The position numbers were made by a program, and so were the translations under genes. A stretch of 17,774 nucleotides of DNA from Acetobacteraceae bacterium (GTDB lineage: Bacteria > Pseudomonadota > Alphaproteobacteria > Acetobacterales > Acetobacteraceae). The notes beneath the pieces are model-generated. The model did no database searches. It had not been told where the DNA came from and saw only the letters and a program-made list of their open reading frames with translations. Shown piece after piece: positions 1 to 6,079 of this stretch. The stretch is taken from positions 1 to 17,774 of the forward strand of contig DNXO01000072.1 of the NCBI GenBank assembly GCA_003506895.1, read 5' to 3'. The first letter of the stretch is position 1; every line of letters starts with the position of its first letter.

Positions 1-31
1 AGAGGCCGACGGCTTCCGTCAAACGGTTCGC

Positions 32-220
32 TTATTTCGCCCCGTATGGCTTAGGCGGCCGGGCGGGTCTGGCCGGTGCTTTCCCCCGGCCAGGACTGGC
101 TTTCGACGCCGCCATCAGATCGATGGCCTCGCGCGGCGTGGCTTCGCGGCGATCCTGCGTGCCGCCGAACCCGTGCGGCGTGTGACCAACCAACCCGTCG
201 CCGGACGGGATGATCGCCAC
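32..220 (-). CDS. Possible small hypothetical protein (62 aa)
   Basis: This is an open frame with a GTG start and a TAA stop. Third codon positions are mostly G or C, as in the real genes here, and the product is Gly/Pro/Arg/Lys-rich and ends PKPYGAK. No Shine-Dalgarno sequence precedes the GTG. The frame stays open further upstream to a stop near position 315 but has no other ATG or GTG start there. I recognise no domain. It could be a small basic conserved protein or only a high-GC chance frame. Competing frames on both strands are longer but have less plausible composition. Confidence 0.3.
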   Translation of the reverse strand: MAIIPSGDGLVGHTPHGFGGTQDRREATPREAIDLMAASKASPGRGKAPARPARPPKPYGAK

Positions 221-462
221 GGTGCGTTGCCGCTGAGCGATAATGACCCGGGACAGCGCGGTGGTTCGGGATTTGCGAAACCCTTGACCAAATCCGAACG
301 CGCCCCTTCTTCATCGGTCTCGGCATGTTGCGAGACACGCGATGGTCCGTTGGGGGGTGATCGGATGAAAGTGCGGGCCGCTGCGGCCGCGCACGACGCT
401 GTGAAGGGCGATGGGGCAGGATACCATGATGGACTGCAACGCCGGCCCGGCGAGCTGGTTTT
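221..462. other. Upstream intergenic stretch without a supported gene
   Basis: Open frames exist on both strands, but their composition is Arg/His/Ser-rich in the manner of shadow frames. None has a ribosome-binding site or recognisable motif. I see no RNA gene or repeat here. The right edge leads into the egtB promoter. Confidence 0.4.
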
Positions 463-490
463 TTGACCTGCCGCGAACTCTCTCTAGAGT
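463..490 (+). promoter_or_regulatory. Candidate sigma-70-type promoter of egtBD
   Basis: TTGACC (463-468), a 16-nt spacer and TAGAGT (485-490) match the -35/-10 consensus at 5/6 and 4/6 positions. The predicted start would be near 497, giving a leader of about 70 nt before egtB. The -10 overlaps an inverted repeat, ACTCT (477-481)/AGAGT (486-490), and the 8-bp palindrome CTCTAGAG (482-489), which could be a repressor site. The assignment rests on pattern only. Confidence 0.4.
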
Positions 491-567
491 GTGGCACTGA
501 CAAGAAAATGTTCGCCTGAGCGGATCGCATCATCCCCCACTGCGTTAGGCTCCTCCGGAGGATACGA

Positions 568-1767
568 ATGGACGACATTGGACTGTATCGGGAACCATCC
601 CGCGTGGACGATCTATCCGTTCGGTTCCGTGCGGTGCGCGCGGCGATGGAAACATTGGTCGCTGAACTGACCGAAGAGGATCAATGCGTTCAATCGATGC
701 CAGACGCCAGCCCGGCGAAGTGGCACCGGGCGCATGTCACATGGTTTTTCGAGCAGTTTGTGCTGGTGCCGCACGTCCCCGGCTACAAGGTGTTCGACCC
801 GACATTCGGCTTCCTGTTCAACTCGTATTATGAGGCTGTCGGCCCGCGCCATCCCCGTCCGTCGCGTGGGCTGCTGACACGGCCAGCGGCCGATGTGATT
901 TCCCGGTACCGGCGCCATGTCGATGCCGCGATGCAGACCGCGATCCCTGGTCTGTCACCGGACATTCGCGACGTTGTCGAGCTGGGCCTGCATCATGAGC
1001 AGCAACATCAGGAGCTGCTGGTAACCGACATGCTGCATGCCTTTGCAGCCCATCCATTTTGCCCGGCGATGAGCCCGGGTTGGCAAGAGCCAGACGCGGA
1101 CGCGGCCACCGATTTTGTCGGCTTCGGCGGCGGCCTGTGCGCTGCCGGACACGAGGGGTCGGGATTCTGCTTTGACAATGAGACACCGCGCCATCCGGTG
1201 TATCTACAGCCGTTCGCGCTCGCATCCCGCCTTGTCCGCAACCGGGACTGGCTGGGATTCATCAAGGACAAGGGTTACCAAACGGCGTCGCTCTGGATGT
1301 CCGATGGCTGGGCGACCGTGCAAGAAGCCGGGTGGACCACGCCGCTGCATTGGCGCCCCGTTGACGGTGGCTGGGTCCAGGCCGGGCCGGGCGGGCTCCA
1401 GCCCCTGAACCCCGACGCGCCGGTGCGGCACATCAGTTGGTATGAAGCCGACGCGTTCGCACGATGGAGCGGCAATCGTCTGCCGACTGAATTTGAGTGG
1501 GAGGTCGCCAGCGCCAGCCCATCGATGCACGAAATGACGGGCCATGTCTGGCAATGGACCGAAAGCGCCTACCGGCCTTACCCGAACTACCGTGCCGCAC
1601 CCGGCGCGATCGGCGAATACAACGGTAAGTTCATGATCAACCAGATGGTTCTGCGTGGCGGGTCCGCGGCCACGCCGGCTGGGCACACCAGGCCGACCTA
1701 CCGGAACTTCTTCCACCCCGATAAGCGGTGGCAGTTCAGCGGGCTGCGTCTGGCGAAAGACCTGTAA
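568..1767 (+). CDS. egtB: Ergothioneine biosynthesis protein EgtB (hercynine sulfoxide synthase)
   Basis: EgtB is a non-haem iron enzyme that uses O2 to join hercynine (trimethylhistidine) to a thiol donor, cysteine or gamma-glutamylcysteine, giving a sulfoxide intermediate of ergothioneine. The 399 residues fit the family length of about 400-430. The N-terminal DinB-like half carries the likely iron ligands in WHRAH (about residues 50-54) and HHEQQHQE (about 142-149). The C-terminal FGE/sulfatase-modifying-factor half carries FDNETPRHPVYL, RLPTEFEWE, EYNGKF and VLRGGS and ends in the typical YRNFF...GLRLA. The ATG has a strong GGAGG 6 nt upstream. That site sits inside a perfect 12-bp palindrome (551-562). 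egtD follows 12 nt after the stop, so the two are almost certainly co-transcribed. The thiol donor cannot be assigned by eye. Confidence 0.94.
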   Translation: MDDIGLYREPSRVDDLSVRFRAVRAAMETLVAELTEEDQCVQSMPDASPAKWHRAHVTWFFEQFVLVPHVPGYKVFDPTFGFLFNSYYEAVGPRHPRPSRGLLTRPAADVISRYRRHVDAAMQTAIPGLSPDIRDVVELGLHHEQQHQELLVTDMLHAFAAHPFCPAMSPGWQEPDADAATDFVGFGGGLCAAGHEGSGFCFDNETPRHPVYLQPFALASRLVRNRDWLGFIKDKGYQTASLWMSDGWATVQEAGWTTPLHWRPVDGGWVQAGPGGLQPLNPDAPVRHISWYEADAFARWSGNRLPTEFEWEVASASPSMHEMTGHVWQWTESAYRPYPNYRAAPGAIGEYNGKFMINQMVLRGGSAATPAGHTRPTYRNFFHPDKRWQFSGLRLAKDL

Positions 1768-1779
1768 CAGGAGATCAAT

Positions 1780-2730
1780 GTGCCAAACGATACCGGCTTT
1801 TTCCCGCGGGCTGCGCGGGCGGATATCCTCGCGGCCGCATTGCCGGGATTGATGGCCACGCCGAAGACGCTGCCCGCCATGCTGTTCTACGATGAAGAGG
1901 GTTGCCGGCTGTTCTACGAGATCACCAAACTGCCGGAGTATTACCTTACCAGAACAGAGATGGCGCTGCTGCCGTCCATTCTGCCGGACATCCTACCGAC
2001 CGGCCTAAAGGATGGCGTACTGGTCGAGTTCGGCGGCAGCGATGAATCCAAGGCGCGACTTTTGCTGGACCGGCCGAATCGGCCGTTCTCGACCTACGTG
2101 CCGATCGATGTCGCGGCCGGATCGCTGGATGCGATGTCCACCCGGATGGCGCGGACTCACCCCTGGTTGAAAGTTCTTCCCGTCGTCGCGGACTTTATGC
2201 TGCCGCTTCGCCTGCCGGCCCTGGGGGGCTGTCCGATGGGATTTTTCCCGGGTTCGACCATTGGCAATCTCAGCCCCTCGGACGCCACCGGGTTCCTGCG
2301 TGCGGCCCGGCGGTCGCTGGGTAAAGGCGCACGGTTCCTGCTGGGCGCCGACCTGCGGAAAAGCCCGAAGGTCCTGCTACCGGCCTACAACGATCTCGCG
2401 GGGGTGACAGCCGCGTTCAACCTTAATCTGCTCCGCAGGTTGAACCGAGAGGCCGGCGCCGATTTTGATCTGGGGGCGTTCCAGCATAACGCGGTCTGGA
2501 ACGATGGCGAAAGCCGGATCGAGATGCACTTAATCTCCACGCGCGATCAGGCCGTTCGGTTAGGGGGAAAGATCATCCTTTTTCAGGAGGGAGAGTCGAT
2601 TCATACGGAAAACAGTTACAAACACCGGCCGGAAACACTGGTTCAAATCGCCAGTGAAGCCGGGTGGGAAATTCTGGAGGTGTTCAAGGATCACGCCGGC
2701 TTGTTCGGAGTGTTTCTGTTCCAGGGGTAA
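1780..2730 (+). CDS. egtD: L-histidine N(alpha)-methyltransferase EgtD
   Basis: EgtD is a SAM-dependent cytosolic enzyme that trimethylates histidine to hercynine, the substrate of EgtB. At 316 aa it has the usual family length (about 320). Family hallmarks run in order: YYLTRTE (substrate region, about 47-53), the glycine-rich SAM segment (about 85-95), YVPIDV, FFPGSTIGN, GADLRK, GVTAAFNLNLL, FQHNAVWN, RIEMHL (the Glu that anchors the histidine) and ENSYKH. The GTG start is supported by AGGAG 6 nt upstream. An ATG overlapping it at 1778 is in another frame. The SAM loop reads EFGGSDESKAR where most homologues have a G-S-G-S/T-type loop, a mild deviation. No egtA, egtC or egtE lies in the window, so the final C-S lyase must be encoded elsewhere. 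Confidence 0.93.
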   Translation: MPNDTGFFPRAARADILAAALPGLMATPKTLPAMLFYDEEGCRLFYEITKLPEYYLTRTEMALLPSILPDILPTGLKDGVLVEFGGSDESKARLLLDRPNRPFSTYVPIDVAAGSLDAMSTRMARTHPWLKVLPVVADFMLPLRLPALGGCPMGFFPGSTIGNLSPSDATGFLRAARRSLGKGARFLLGADLRKSPKVLLPAYNDLAGVTAAFNLNLLRRLNREAGADFDLGAFQHNAVWNDGESRIEMHLISTRDQAVRLGGKIILFQEGESIHTENSYKHRPETLVQIASEAGWEILEVFKDHAGLFGVFLFQG

Positions 2731-2773
2731 GGGCCCCGTGTCCGGATCAAGCCGGGCCCGGGACCATGCGGTT

Positions 2774-3265
2774 TTATGCCGCCATTTTTGTCTGGTCGCC
2801 GACCAGGAACGCGCGAAGGTGCAGACGGGCGCGATGTACCCGACTTTTCAGGGTGCCGATCGCGCATCCGGTTTGTTCGGCGGCATCCTCATACGATTTT
2901 TCCTGAAGCACGATCATCAACAGGGCTTCACGCTGGTCCGGCGGCAGGCGATCCAGCGCCCAGCCGAGTTCGCGAAGCGCGGTGCGGTCTTCATGCGCGG
3001 CGGCAACGGCTACTTCCGGCACATTTTCCATGTCGGTAAACTCGCGCTTGCTGCGAATGCTGCTGATGAAGTGGTTGATCATGATGCGATGGACCCATGC
3101 CGAAAAATTCGTTCCGGGAATGAAGCAATCCTGGGCAACCAGGGCCTTCGTGGCGACATCCTGCGTCAAATCGTCGGCCGCGGCCCGATTTCGCGTTAAA
3201 GCCAAGGCCCAAACACGCATTTTTGGCATAAAGGAAATAAGCTGGTCGTGAAATTCCTGCGGCAT
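2774..3265 (-). CDS. ECF-family RNA polymerase sigma factor
   Basis: An extracytoplasmic-function sigma factor that directs RNA polymerase to stress or envelope-response promoters. The 163-aa product begins MPQEFHDQL. That ATG has a perfect AGGAGG 9 nt upstream, while a start 7 codons earlier would place the SD inside the gene. The sigma-2 segment (RAAADDLTQDVATKAL, then FSAWVHRIMINHFIS) and the sigma-4 segment (LDRLPPDQREALLMIVL, then SYEDAAEQTG and GTLKSRVHRAR) are intact, with the short linker typical of ECFs. The sigma-4 sequence resembles alphaproteobacterial EcfG-like groups, but no phyR/nepR is adjacent and no anti-sigma gene is visible, so the group stays open. It is convergent with egtD and divergent from the gene at 3493. 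Confidence 0.92.
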   Translation of the reverse strand: MPQEFHDQLISFMPKMRVWALALTRNRAAADDLTQDVATKALVAQDCFIPGTNFSAWVHRIMINHFISSIRSKREFTDMENVPEVAVAAAHEDRTALRELGWALDRLPPDQREALLMIVLQEKSYEDAAEQTGCAIGTLKSRVHRARLHLRAFLVGDQTKMAA

Positions 3266-3348
3266 CGGAAAAAGCCTCCTGATCATTCAATCGCGGCTAG
3301 TGATTGACACCTGTGGCTCGGAAGGCTGGTCTGCAAGTCATCTGACAT

Positions 3349-3374
3349 GACGGTGATGGTTAGGTTGCGTTACA
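3349..3374 (-). promoter_or_regulatory. Candidate ECF-type promoter reading toward the sigma factor gene
   Basis: Read on the minus strand: TGTAAC (3374-3369), a 16-nt spacer and CGTC (3352-3349). An AAC-containing -35 and a CGTC/CGTT -10 with 16-17 nt between them are typical of ECF promoters, and many ECF genes are self-activated. The implied start lies about 75 nt upstream of the ATG at 3265. This is pattern-based inference. Confidence 0.35.
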
Positions 3375-3380
3375 TTTTAC

Positions 3381-3407
3381 GTTAACTGAAACAATACTGA
3401 ATCCGTC
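3381..3407 (+). promoter_or_regulatory. Candidate ECF-type promoter reading toward the Pro/Ala-rich gene
   Basis: GTTAAC (3381-3386), a 17-nt spacer and CGTC (3404-3407) form the mirror image of the minus-strand candidate at 3349-3374. Their -35 boxes are only 6 nt apart, back to back. The implied start is near 3414, about 80 nt before the GTG at 3493. This is pattern-based inference. Confidence 0.33.
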
Positions 3408-3492
3408 ACGGGATCGGTCCGCGAACACGGGGACGTTCATTGTCCGGACGGCGTGTGTGTCGCATGTGTGGCTGTGAACTGAACCTTCTTGG

Positions 3493-4593
3493 GTGATTAT
3501 CGTGCGCTTTGCCGTCTCGGCCGTGGCAGCCGTGTCCGGCCTGTTTCTTCTCGGCCTCGCTTTTTATGGGCAACCCGCCGTTTATCTGCGGCAGGCGCGG
3601 GACCAATGGAATGTCATAATGGATCGGCCGGCCGAGGACCCCGCCCAGGAGCCGGCGGCGGATCCCAATGCGGATCGGGCCGCCCGGCTGCAGCAAGAAG
3701 TCGCCCGTCTGCGGGAGGAACTCGCGGTCAGTCAACAGGCCGCTTCAAAACCGGAGGCGCCCGCGATCCCCGCGCCGATCGAACCTGTTGCTCCGCCGAA
3801 GCCACCTGAAACCGCTGCAGCCCCGCCGGCCCCCGTTCCCGCCCCGGCCCCGGCGGCTCCGCCTCCCACCCCGGCGCCGATCCGCGAGGAACCGAAGGCC
3901 CAGGCCGCGGCCGAACCGCAGCCGATCATGCCCGAACCGCCGATGTCAAAGCAGCCACCATCGCAAGCCATCGAGGTTCCGGAACGCCCCGTGGCAGCCG
4001 TCGAACCACGGCCAGTCAAGGTAGAACCGCCGAAACCGCCACCGTCGGTGCCCGCGAAGCCCGTGGTCGCGCAACGTCCTGTTCCGGCGCCTCCCGTGCT
4101 GCCACAATCGCCGCCTCGGCAAGAGGCCGATGACACCCAATCCGTACTCGCCCGGTTGCGTCAGGGCACCGTGCCCCCGCAGGTGGAAACCGCACCACTA
4201 CGGGACACGACGCCATCCGCCCCGTCGCTGTCCGCCCCGTCGCTGTCCGCCCCGTCGTCATCCGCCCCGTCGCCATCACTGCCGGGGCTGGTCGCTGCCC
4301 GGGCCGCGCTCTCCAGCGGCCGGGTAGAGAGCGCGAGGCGGCTGCTACAGGAGGTGCAGTTGCAACTGGTGTTCCGGCCCGTGACCCCTGATGGCGATCC
4401 CACGCCCAGCGCGGGGCGGGGGGCCGCGAACGTGGCGCACGCGCTGGACGCGTTAAGCGCGAACGACATCGGGCTTGCACAACGATATGTCGCGGTCGCC
4501 GTGGATGATCTGTCCGGCAAGCAAACGAGCCCGCCAATCCAGCAATCGGTCCGGCGCGGGTCGGGATATGCGCCGGCGTACCCGCCGCGATAA
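3493..4593 (+). CDS. Membrane-anchored Pro/Ala-rich protein of unknown function
   Basis: I do not recognise the family. The 366-aa product has one N-terminal hydrophobic segment (about residues 5-24), then a short coiled-coil-like stretch with LQQEVARLREELAV (about 66-79). A long Pro/Ala/Glu/Lys-rich linker follows (about 85-245), then a four-fold SAPS(L/S/P) repeat. The folded-looking C-terminus (about 255-345) is helical and Ala/Leu-rich, with LVAARAALSSGRVESARRLL and ALDALSANDIGLAQRYV. This layout, a membrane anchor with an extended linker across the periplasm and a small terminal domain, is reminiscent of TonB-like or cell-wall-spanning proteins, but no TonB motif is clear. The start is GTG (3493 or 3502) with no strong SD. 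It is divergent from the ECF gene and may belong to its regulon. Confidence 0.72.
   Translation: MIIVRFAVSAVAAVSGLFLLGLAFYGQPAVYLRQARDQWNVIMDRPAEDPAQEPAADPNADRAARLQQEVARLREELAVSQQAASKPEAPAIPAPIEPVAPPKPPETAAAPPAPVPAPAPAAPPPTPAPIREEPKAQAAAEPQPIMPEPPMSKQPPSQAIEVPERPVAAVEPRPVKVEPPKPPPSVPAKPVVAQRPVPAPPVLPQSPPRQEADDTQSVLARLRQGTVPPQVETAPLRDTTPSAPSLSAPSLSAPSSSAPSPSLPGLVAARAALSSGRVESARRLLQEVQLQLVFRPVTPDGDPTPSAGRGAANVAHALDALSANDIGLAQRYVAVAVDDLSGKQTSPPIQQSVRRGSGYAPAYPPR
4216..4275 (+). repeat. Four tandem 15-bp repeats in the Pro/Ala-rich gene
   Basis: The unit TCCGCCCCGTCGCTG occurs at 4216-4230 and 4231-4245, with variants ending GTCA at 4246-4260 and GCCA at 4261-4275. The unit is a multiple of three and encodes SAPSL/SAPSS/SAPSP, so copy-number change would alter linker length without a frameshift. 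Confidence 0.9.
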
Positions 4594-4616
4594 ATCACGA
4601 AACACTTGACGCCACT

Positions 4617-4626
4617 GTTACGTAAC
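4617..4626. promoter_or_regulatory. Palindrome upstream of the sigma-54 promoter; candidate activator site
   Basis: GTTACGTAAC is a perfect 10-bp palindrome, flanked by GACGCC (4608-4613) and GGCGTC (4628-4633) as slightly offset outer arms. It lies about 70 nt upstream of the predicted sigma-54 transcription start, where enhancer-binding proteins act. It matches the core of the palindrome at 7308-7319 at 8 of 10 positions, and the two differences are symmetrical. Confidence 0.5.
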
Positions 4627-4664
4627 GGGCGTCTATACTACGATGATGTTCCGCGGCTTTGCGC

Positions 4665-4681
4665 TTGGCACGACGTTTGCT
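4665..4681 (+). promoter_or_regulatory. Sigma-54 (RpoN) promoter of the polysaccharide export gene
   Basis: TTGGCACGACGTTTGCT matches the -24/-12 consensus (YTGGCACG, N4, TTGCW) at every defined position, with GG at 4667-4668 and GC at 4679-4680 separated by exactly 10 nt. The start of transcription would be near 4692, leaving a 5' leader of about 105 nt. This rules against an in-frame start at 4693 and supports translation from the ATG at 4798. Confidence 0.85.
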
Positions 4682-4797
4682 GAGTAATATCGGTGACCAC
4701 TTCACGAGGTTTCCGCGATGCTCTCGGCTTGACCGTCCGCATGCATGTCAGGGCATTGCCAACGCGAACTCCCACCATTTCGACAAGGGTTCAAAAC

Positions 4798-5589
4798 ATG
4801 AGCGTCACTATAGTAAATAATCGTAATGAAACCCGTCGTGGCCGGTTGACCGGGTCAGTGGCGCTCGCCACCATCGCCGTGTTGGCGGCCTGTTCGCCTG
4901 TACCAACTTTGCCACCCGCACCGCTGGAACCGGAACCGACGACGGTGTCGACGACCGCGCTGCCGGCGTATCGCATTCAAATCGGCGACGTCCTTGACGT
5001 CCGCTTGCTGCTGAACCCCGAACTGAACGAGGAAGTCACCGTTCGTCCGGATGGGCACATCTCCACCACGGCGGTTTCGGATGCCCTGGCCTATGGACGG
5101 ACACCGGCGGAACTCGCTGACACATTGCGCGCTGTATATGCACGTGACCTGCAAAAGCCGCGCCTGACGGTCGAGGTCAAGTCGTTCGCGCCAACTCGCG
5201 TCTATGTCGGCGGCGAAGTGACGACCCCGGGTGAATTCATTACCGTCGGACCGACGCTGACTCTGTCGCAGGCGATTGCGCGTGCGGGCGGCACCAAGCT
5301 CAGCAGCGATGACACCTCGGTGTTCGTGATCCGTCGCGGGGCGGACGACAAGCCCCAGTTCCTGTCCACCAAATGGAAGGCGGTTCGCCAGGGACAGGAT
5401 CCGAATGCGGACATCAGGCTGGCGCCGTACGATGTCGTTTACGTACCCAAGTTGGGCATCGCCGAGGTCTACCAGTTCTACAACCAGTATATCGGTCAGT
5501 TCGCCAATCCCAGCTTTGGGTTCTCTTATCTGTTGAACAACCAAGCTGCTGGTGGTGTCGTCACCACGGTGGCGCCTGCTGTCAAATAG
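4798..5589 (+). CDS. Polysaccharide export outer-membrane lipoprotein (Wza/KpsD family)
   Basis: An outer-membrane lipoprotein of the polysaccharide export family, which forms or lines the channel through which capsule, exopolysaccharide or cellulose-like polymer leaves the cell. The 263-aa product has a lipoprotein signal, basic NETRRGR followed by a hydrophobic stretch and the lipobox LAAC, with lipidated Cys32. The poly-export domain starts at YRIQIGDVLDVRL (about 58-70) and continues with VTVRPDGHI; an SLBB-like segment follows (VYVGGEVTTPGEFI, LTLSQAIARAGG, VFVIRR, YDVVYVPK). It is shorter than Wza (about 380 aa), as are many alphaproteobacterial homologues. The upstream in-frame start at 4693 is rejected because it would put 35 residues before the signal peptide and lies at the predicted transcription start. 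No Wzc kinase or polymerase is adjacent. A strong hairpin terminator follows. Confidence 0.9.
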   Translation: MSVTIVNNRNETRRGRLTGSVALATIAVLAACSPVPTLPPAPLEPEPTTVSTTALPAYRIQIGDVLDVRLLLNPELNEEVTVRPDGHISTTAVSDALAYGRTPAELADTLRAVYARDLQKPRLTVEVKSFAPTRVYVGGEVTTPGEFITVGPTLTLSQAIARAGGTKLSSDDTSVFVIRRGADDKPQFLSTKWKAVRQGQDPNADIRLAPYDVVYVPKLGIAEVYQFYNQYIGQFANPSFGFSYLLNNQAAGGVVTTVAPAVK

Positions 5590-5595
5590 CCTAAT

Positions 5596-5623
5596 AACGG
5601 CGCCGGGAAACCGGCGCCGTTTC
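5596..5623 (+). terminator. Rho-independent terminator after the polysaccharide export gene
   Basis: A perfect stem of about 11 bp (AACGGCGCCGG, 5596-5606; CCGGCGCCGTT, 5611-5621) closes a GAAA tetraloop and is followed by a short T run. It starts 6 nt after the stop codon. Confidence 0.85.
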
Positions 5624-5648
5624 AGGACAAAGCCAGGGGCGTAGTGGC

Positions 5649-5966
5649 ATGACCGCGTTGGTGCATGAATTTGTTCGGTCCAGTCCAGCGTATGATGGGC
5701 TCTGTTTCGAAGAACAGGTGCTTCTGGCCGATTGGTTGTCGAGAACCCTGCATGTCGATGCGGTTATCGACTTTTCGGACCGGCCCTGGAACATAGACGG
5801 TGCCGGTCCGGTTTTCGGTGTATTCCGAAAGTGCAACGAGAACGCGTCCTGGTTGATTGTGCGAAGTGGGACGGAATGGGGCCTCGCGAGTTGCGACGAT
5901 GGTTCAGTCTCGCAGGCCTCTATGTCCCTGACTGATGTCCTGGCTTCAATCGAAGCGGCGATGTGA
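5649..5966 (+). CDS. Hypothetical protein (105 aa)
   Basis: I do not recognise this protein. The frame has GC-rich third positions, an AGGGG about 10 nt upstream of the ATG and a normal globular composition, with acidic and aromatic residues, no signal peptide and no membrane segment. Notable stretches are HEFVRSSPAYDGLCFEEQV, VDAVIDFSDRPWNIDGAGPVFGVFRK and a C-terminal LTDVLASIEAAM. It begins after the terminator of the export gene, so it needs its own promoter or read-through, and it is convergent with the sigma-54 regulator. It is probably a cytoplasmic lineage-specific protein. Confidence 0.65.
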   Translation: MTALVHEFVRSSPAYDGLCFEEQVLLADWLSRTLHVDAVIDFSDRPWNIDGAGPVFGVFRKCNENASWLIVRSGTEWGLASCDDGSVSQASMSLTDVLASIEAAM

Positions 5967-5970
5967 TATC

Positions 5971-5994
5971 AGCCGCCCGAAGCTTCGGCTCTTT
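5971..5994 (+). terminator. Possible terminator after the 105-aa gene
   Basis: AGCCG (5971-5975) can pair with CGGCT (5986-5990), followed by CTTTT. The loop contains the palindrome CCGAAGCTTCGG. The stem is short but the T run is present. Confidence 0.5.
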
Positions 5995-6008
5995 TGTCAG
6001 TCGGCGAG

Positions 6009-6070
6009 CGGCTGGTATCCTATGGATTTGCCGCGCGGCCGTCCCACTAAGCCCGCGCGCATACCAGCCG
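6009..6070. other. Large nested inverted repeat between convergent genes
   Basis: CGGCTGGTAT (6009-6018) and ATACCAGCCG (6061-6070) are perfect 10-bp inverted arms. The 42-nt interior contains a second pairing between CCGCGC (near 6031) and GCGCGG (near 6054 on the opposite sense). It lies just past the stop of the sigma-54 regulator (minus). It could be a terminator, an mRNA 3'-end stabiliser or a small structured RNA. Confidence 0.6.
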
Positions 6071-6079
6071 GCCCCGGTG

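Noticed and set aside
173..466. 97-residue plus-strand frame upstream of egtB
   Set aside because: It has no ribosome-binding site, low-complexity composition and no resemblance to a folded protein, and it conflicts with the minus-strand candidate.
51..578. 175-residue minus-strand frame over the egtB leader
   Set aside because: It overlaps the egtB promoter, ribosome site and start. Its Arg/His/Ser-rich composition is typical of a shadow frame.
2731..2773. Possible terminator between egtD and the ECF gene
   Set aside because: GGGCCC occurs twice and could pair, but no T run follows on either strand and alternative pairings are equally good.
4693..4797. Earlier in-frame start giving a 298-aa polysaccharide export protein
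   Set aside because: It would place 35 residues before the lipoprotein signal, and it coincides with the predicted sigma-54 transcription start.
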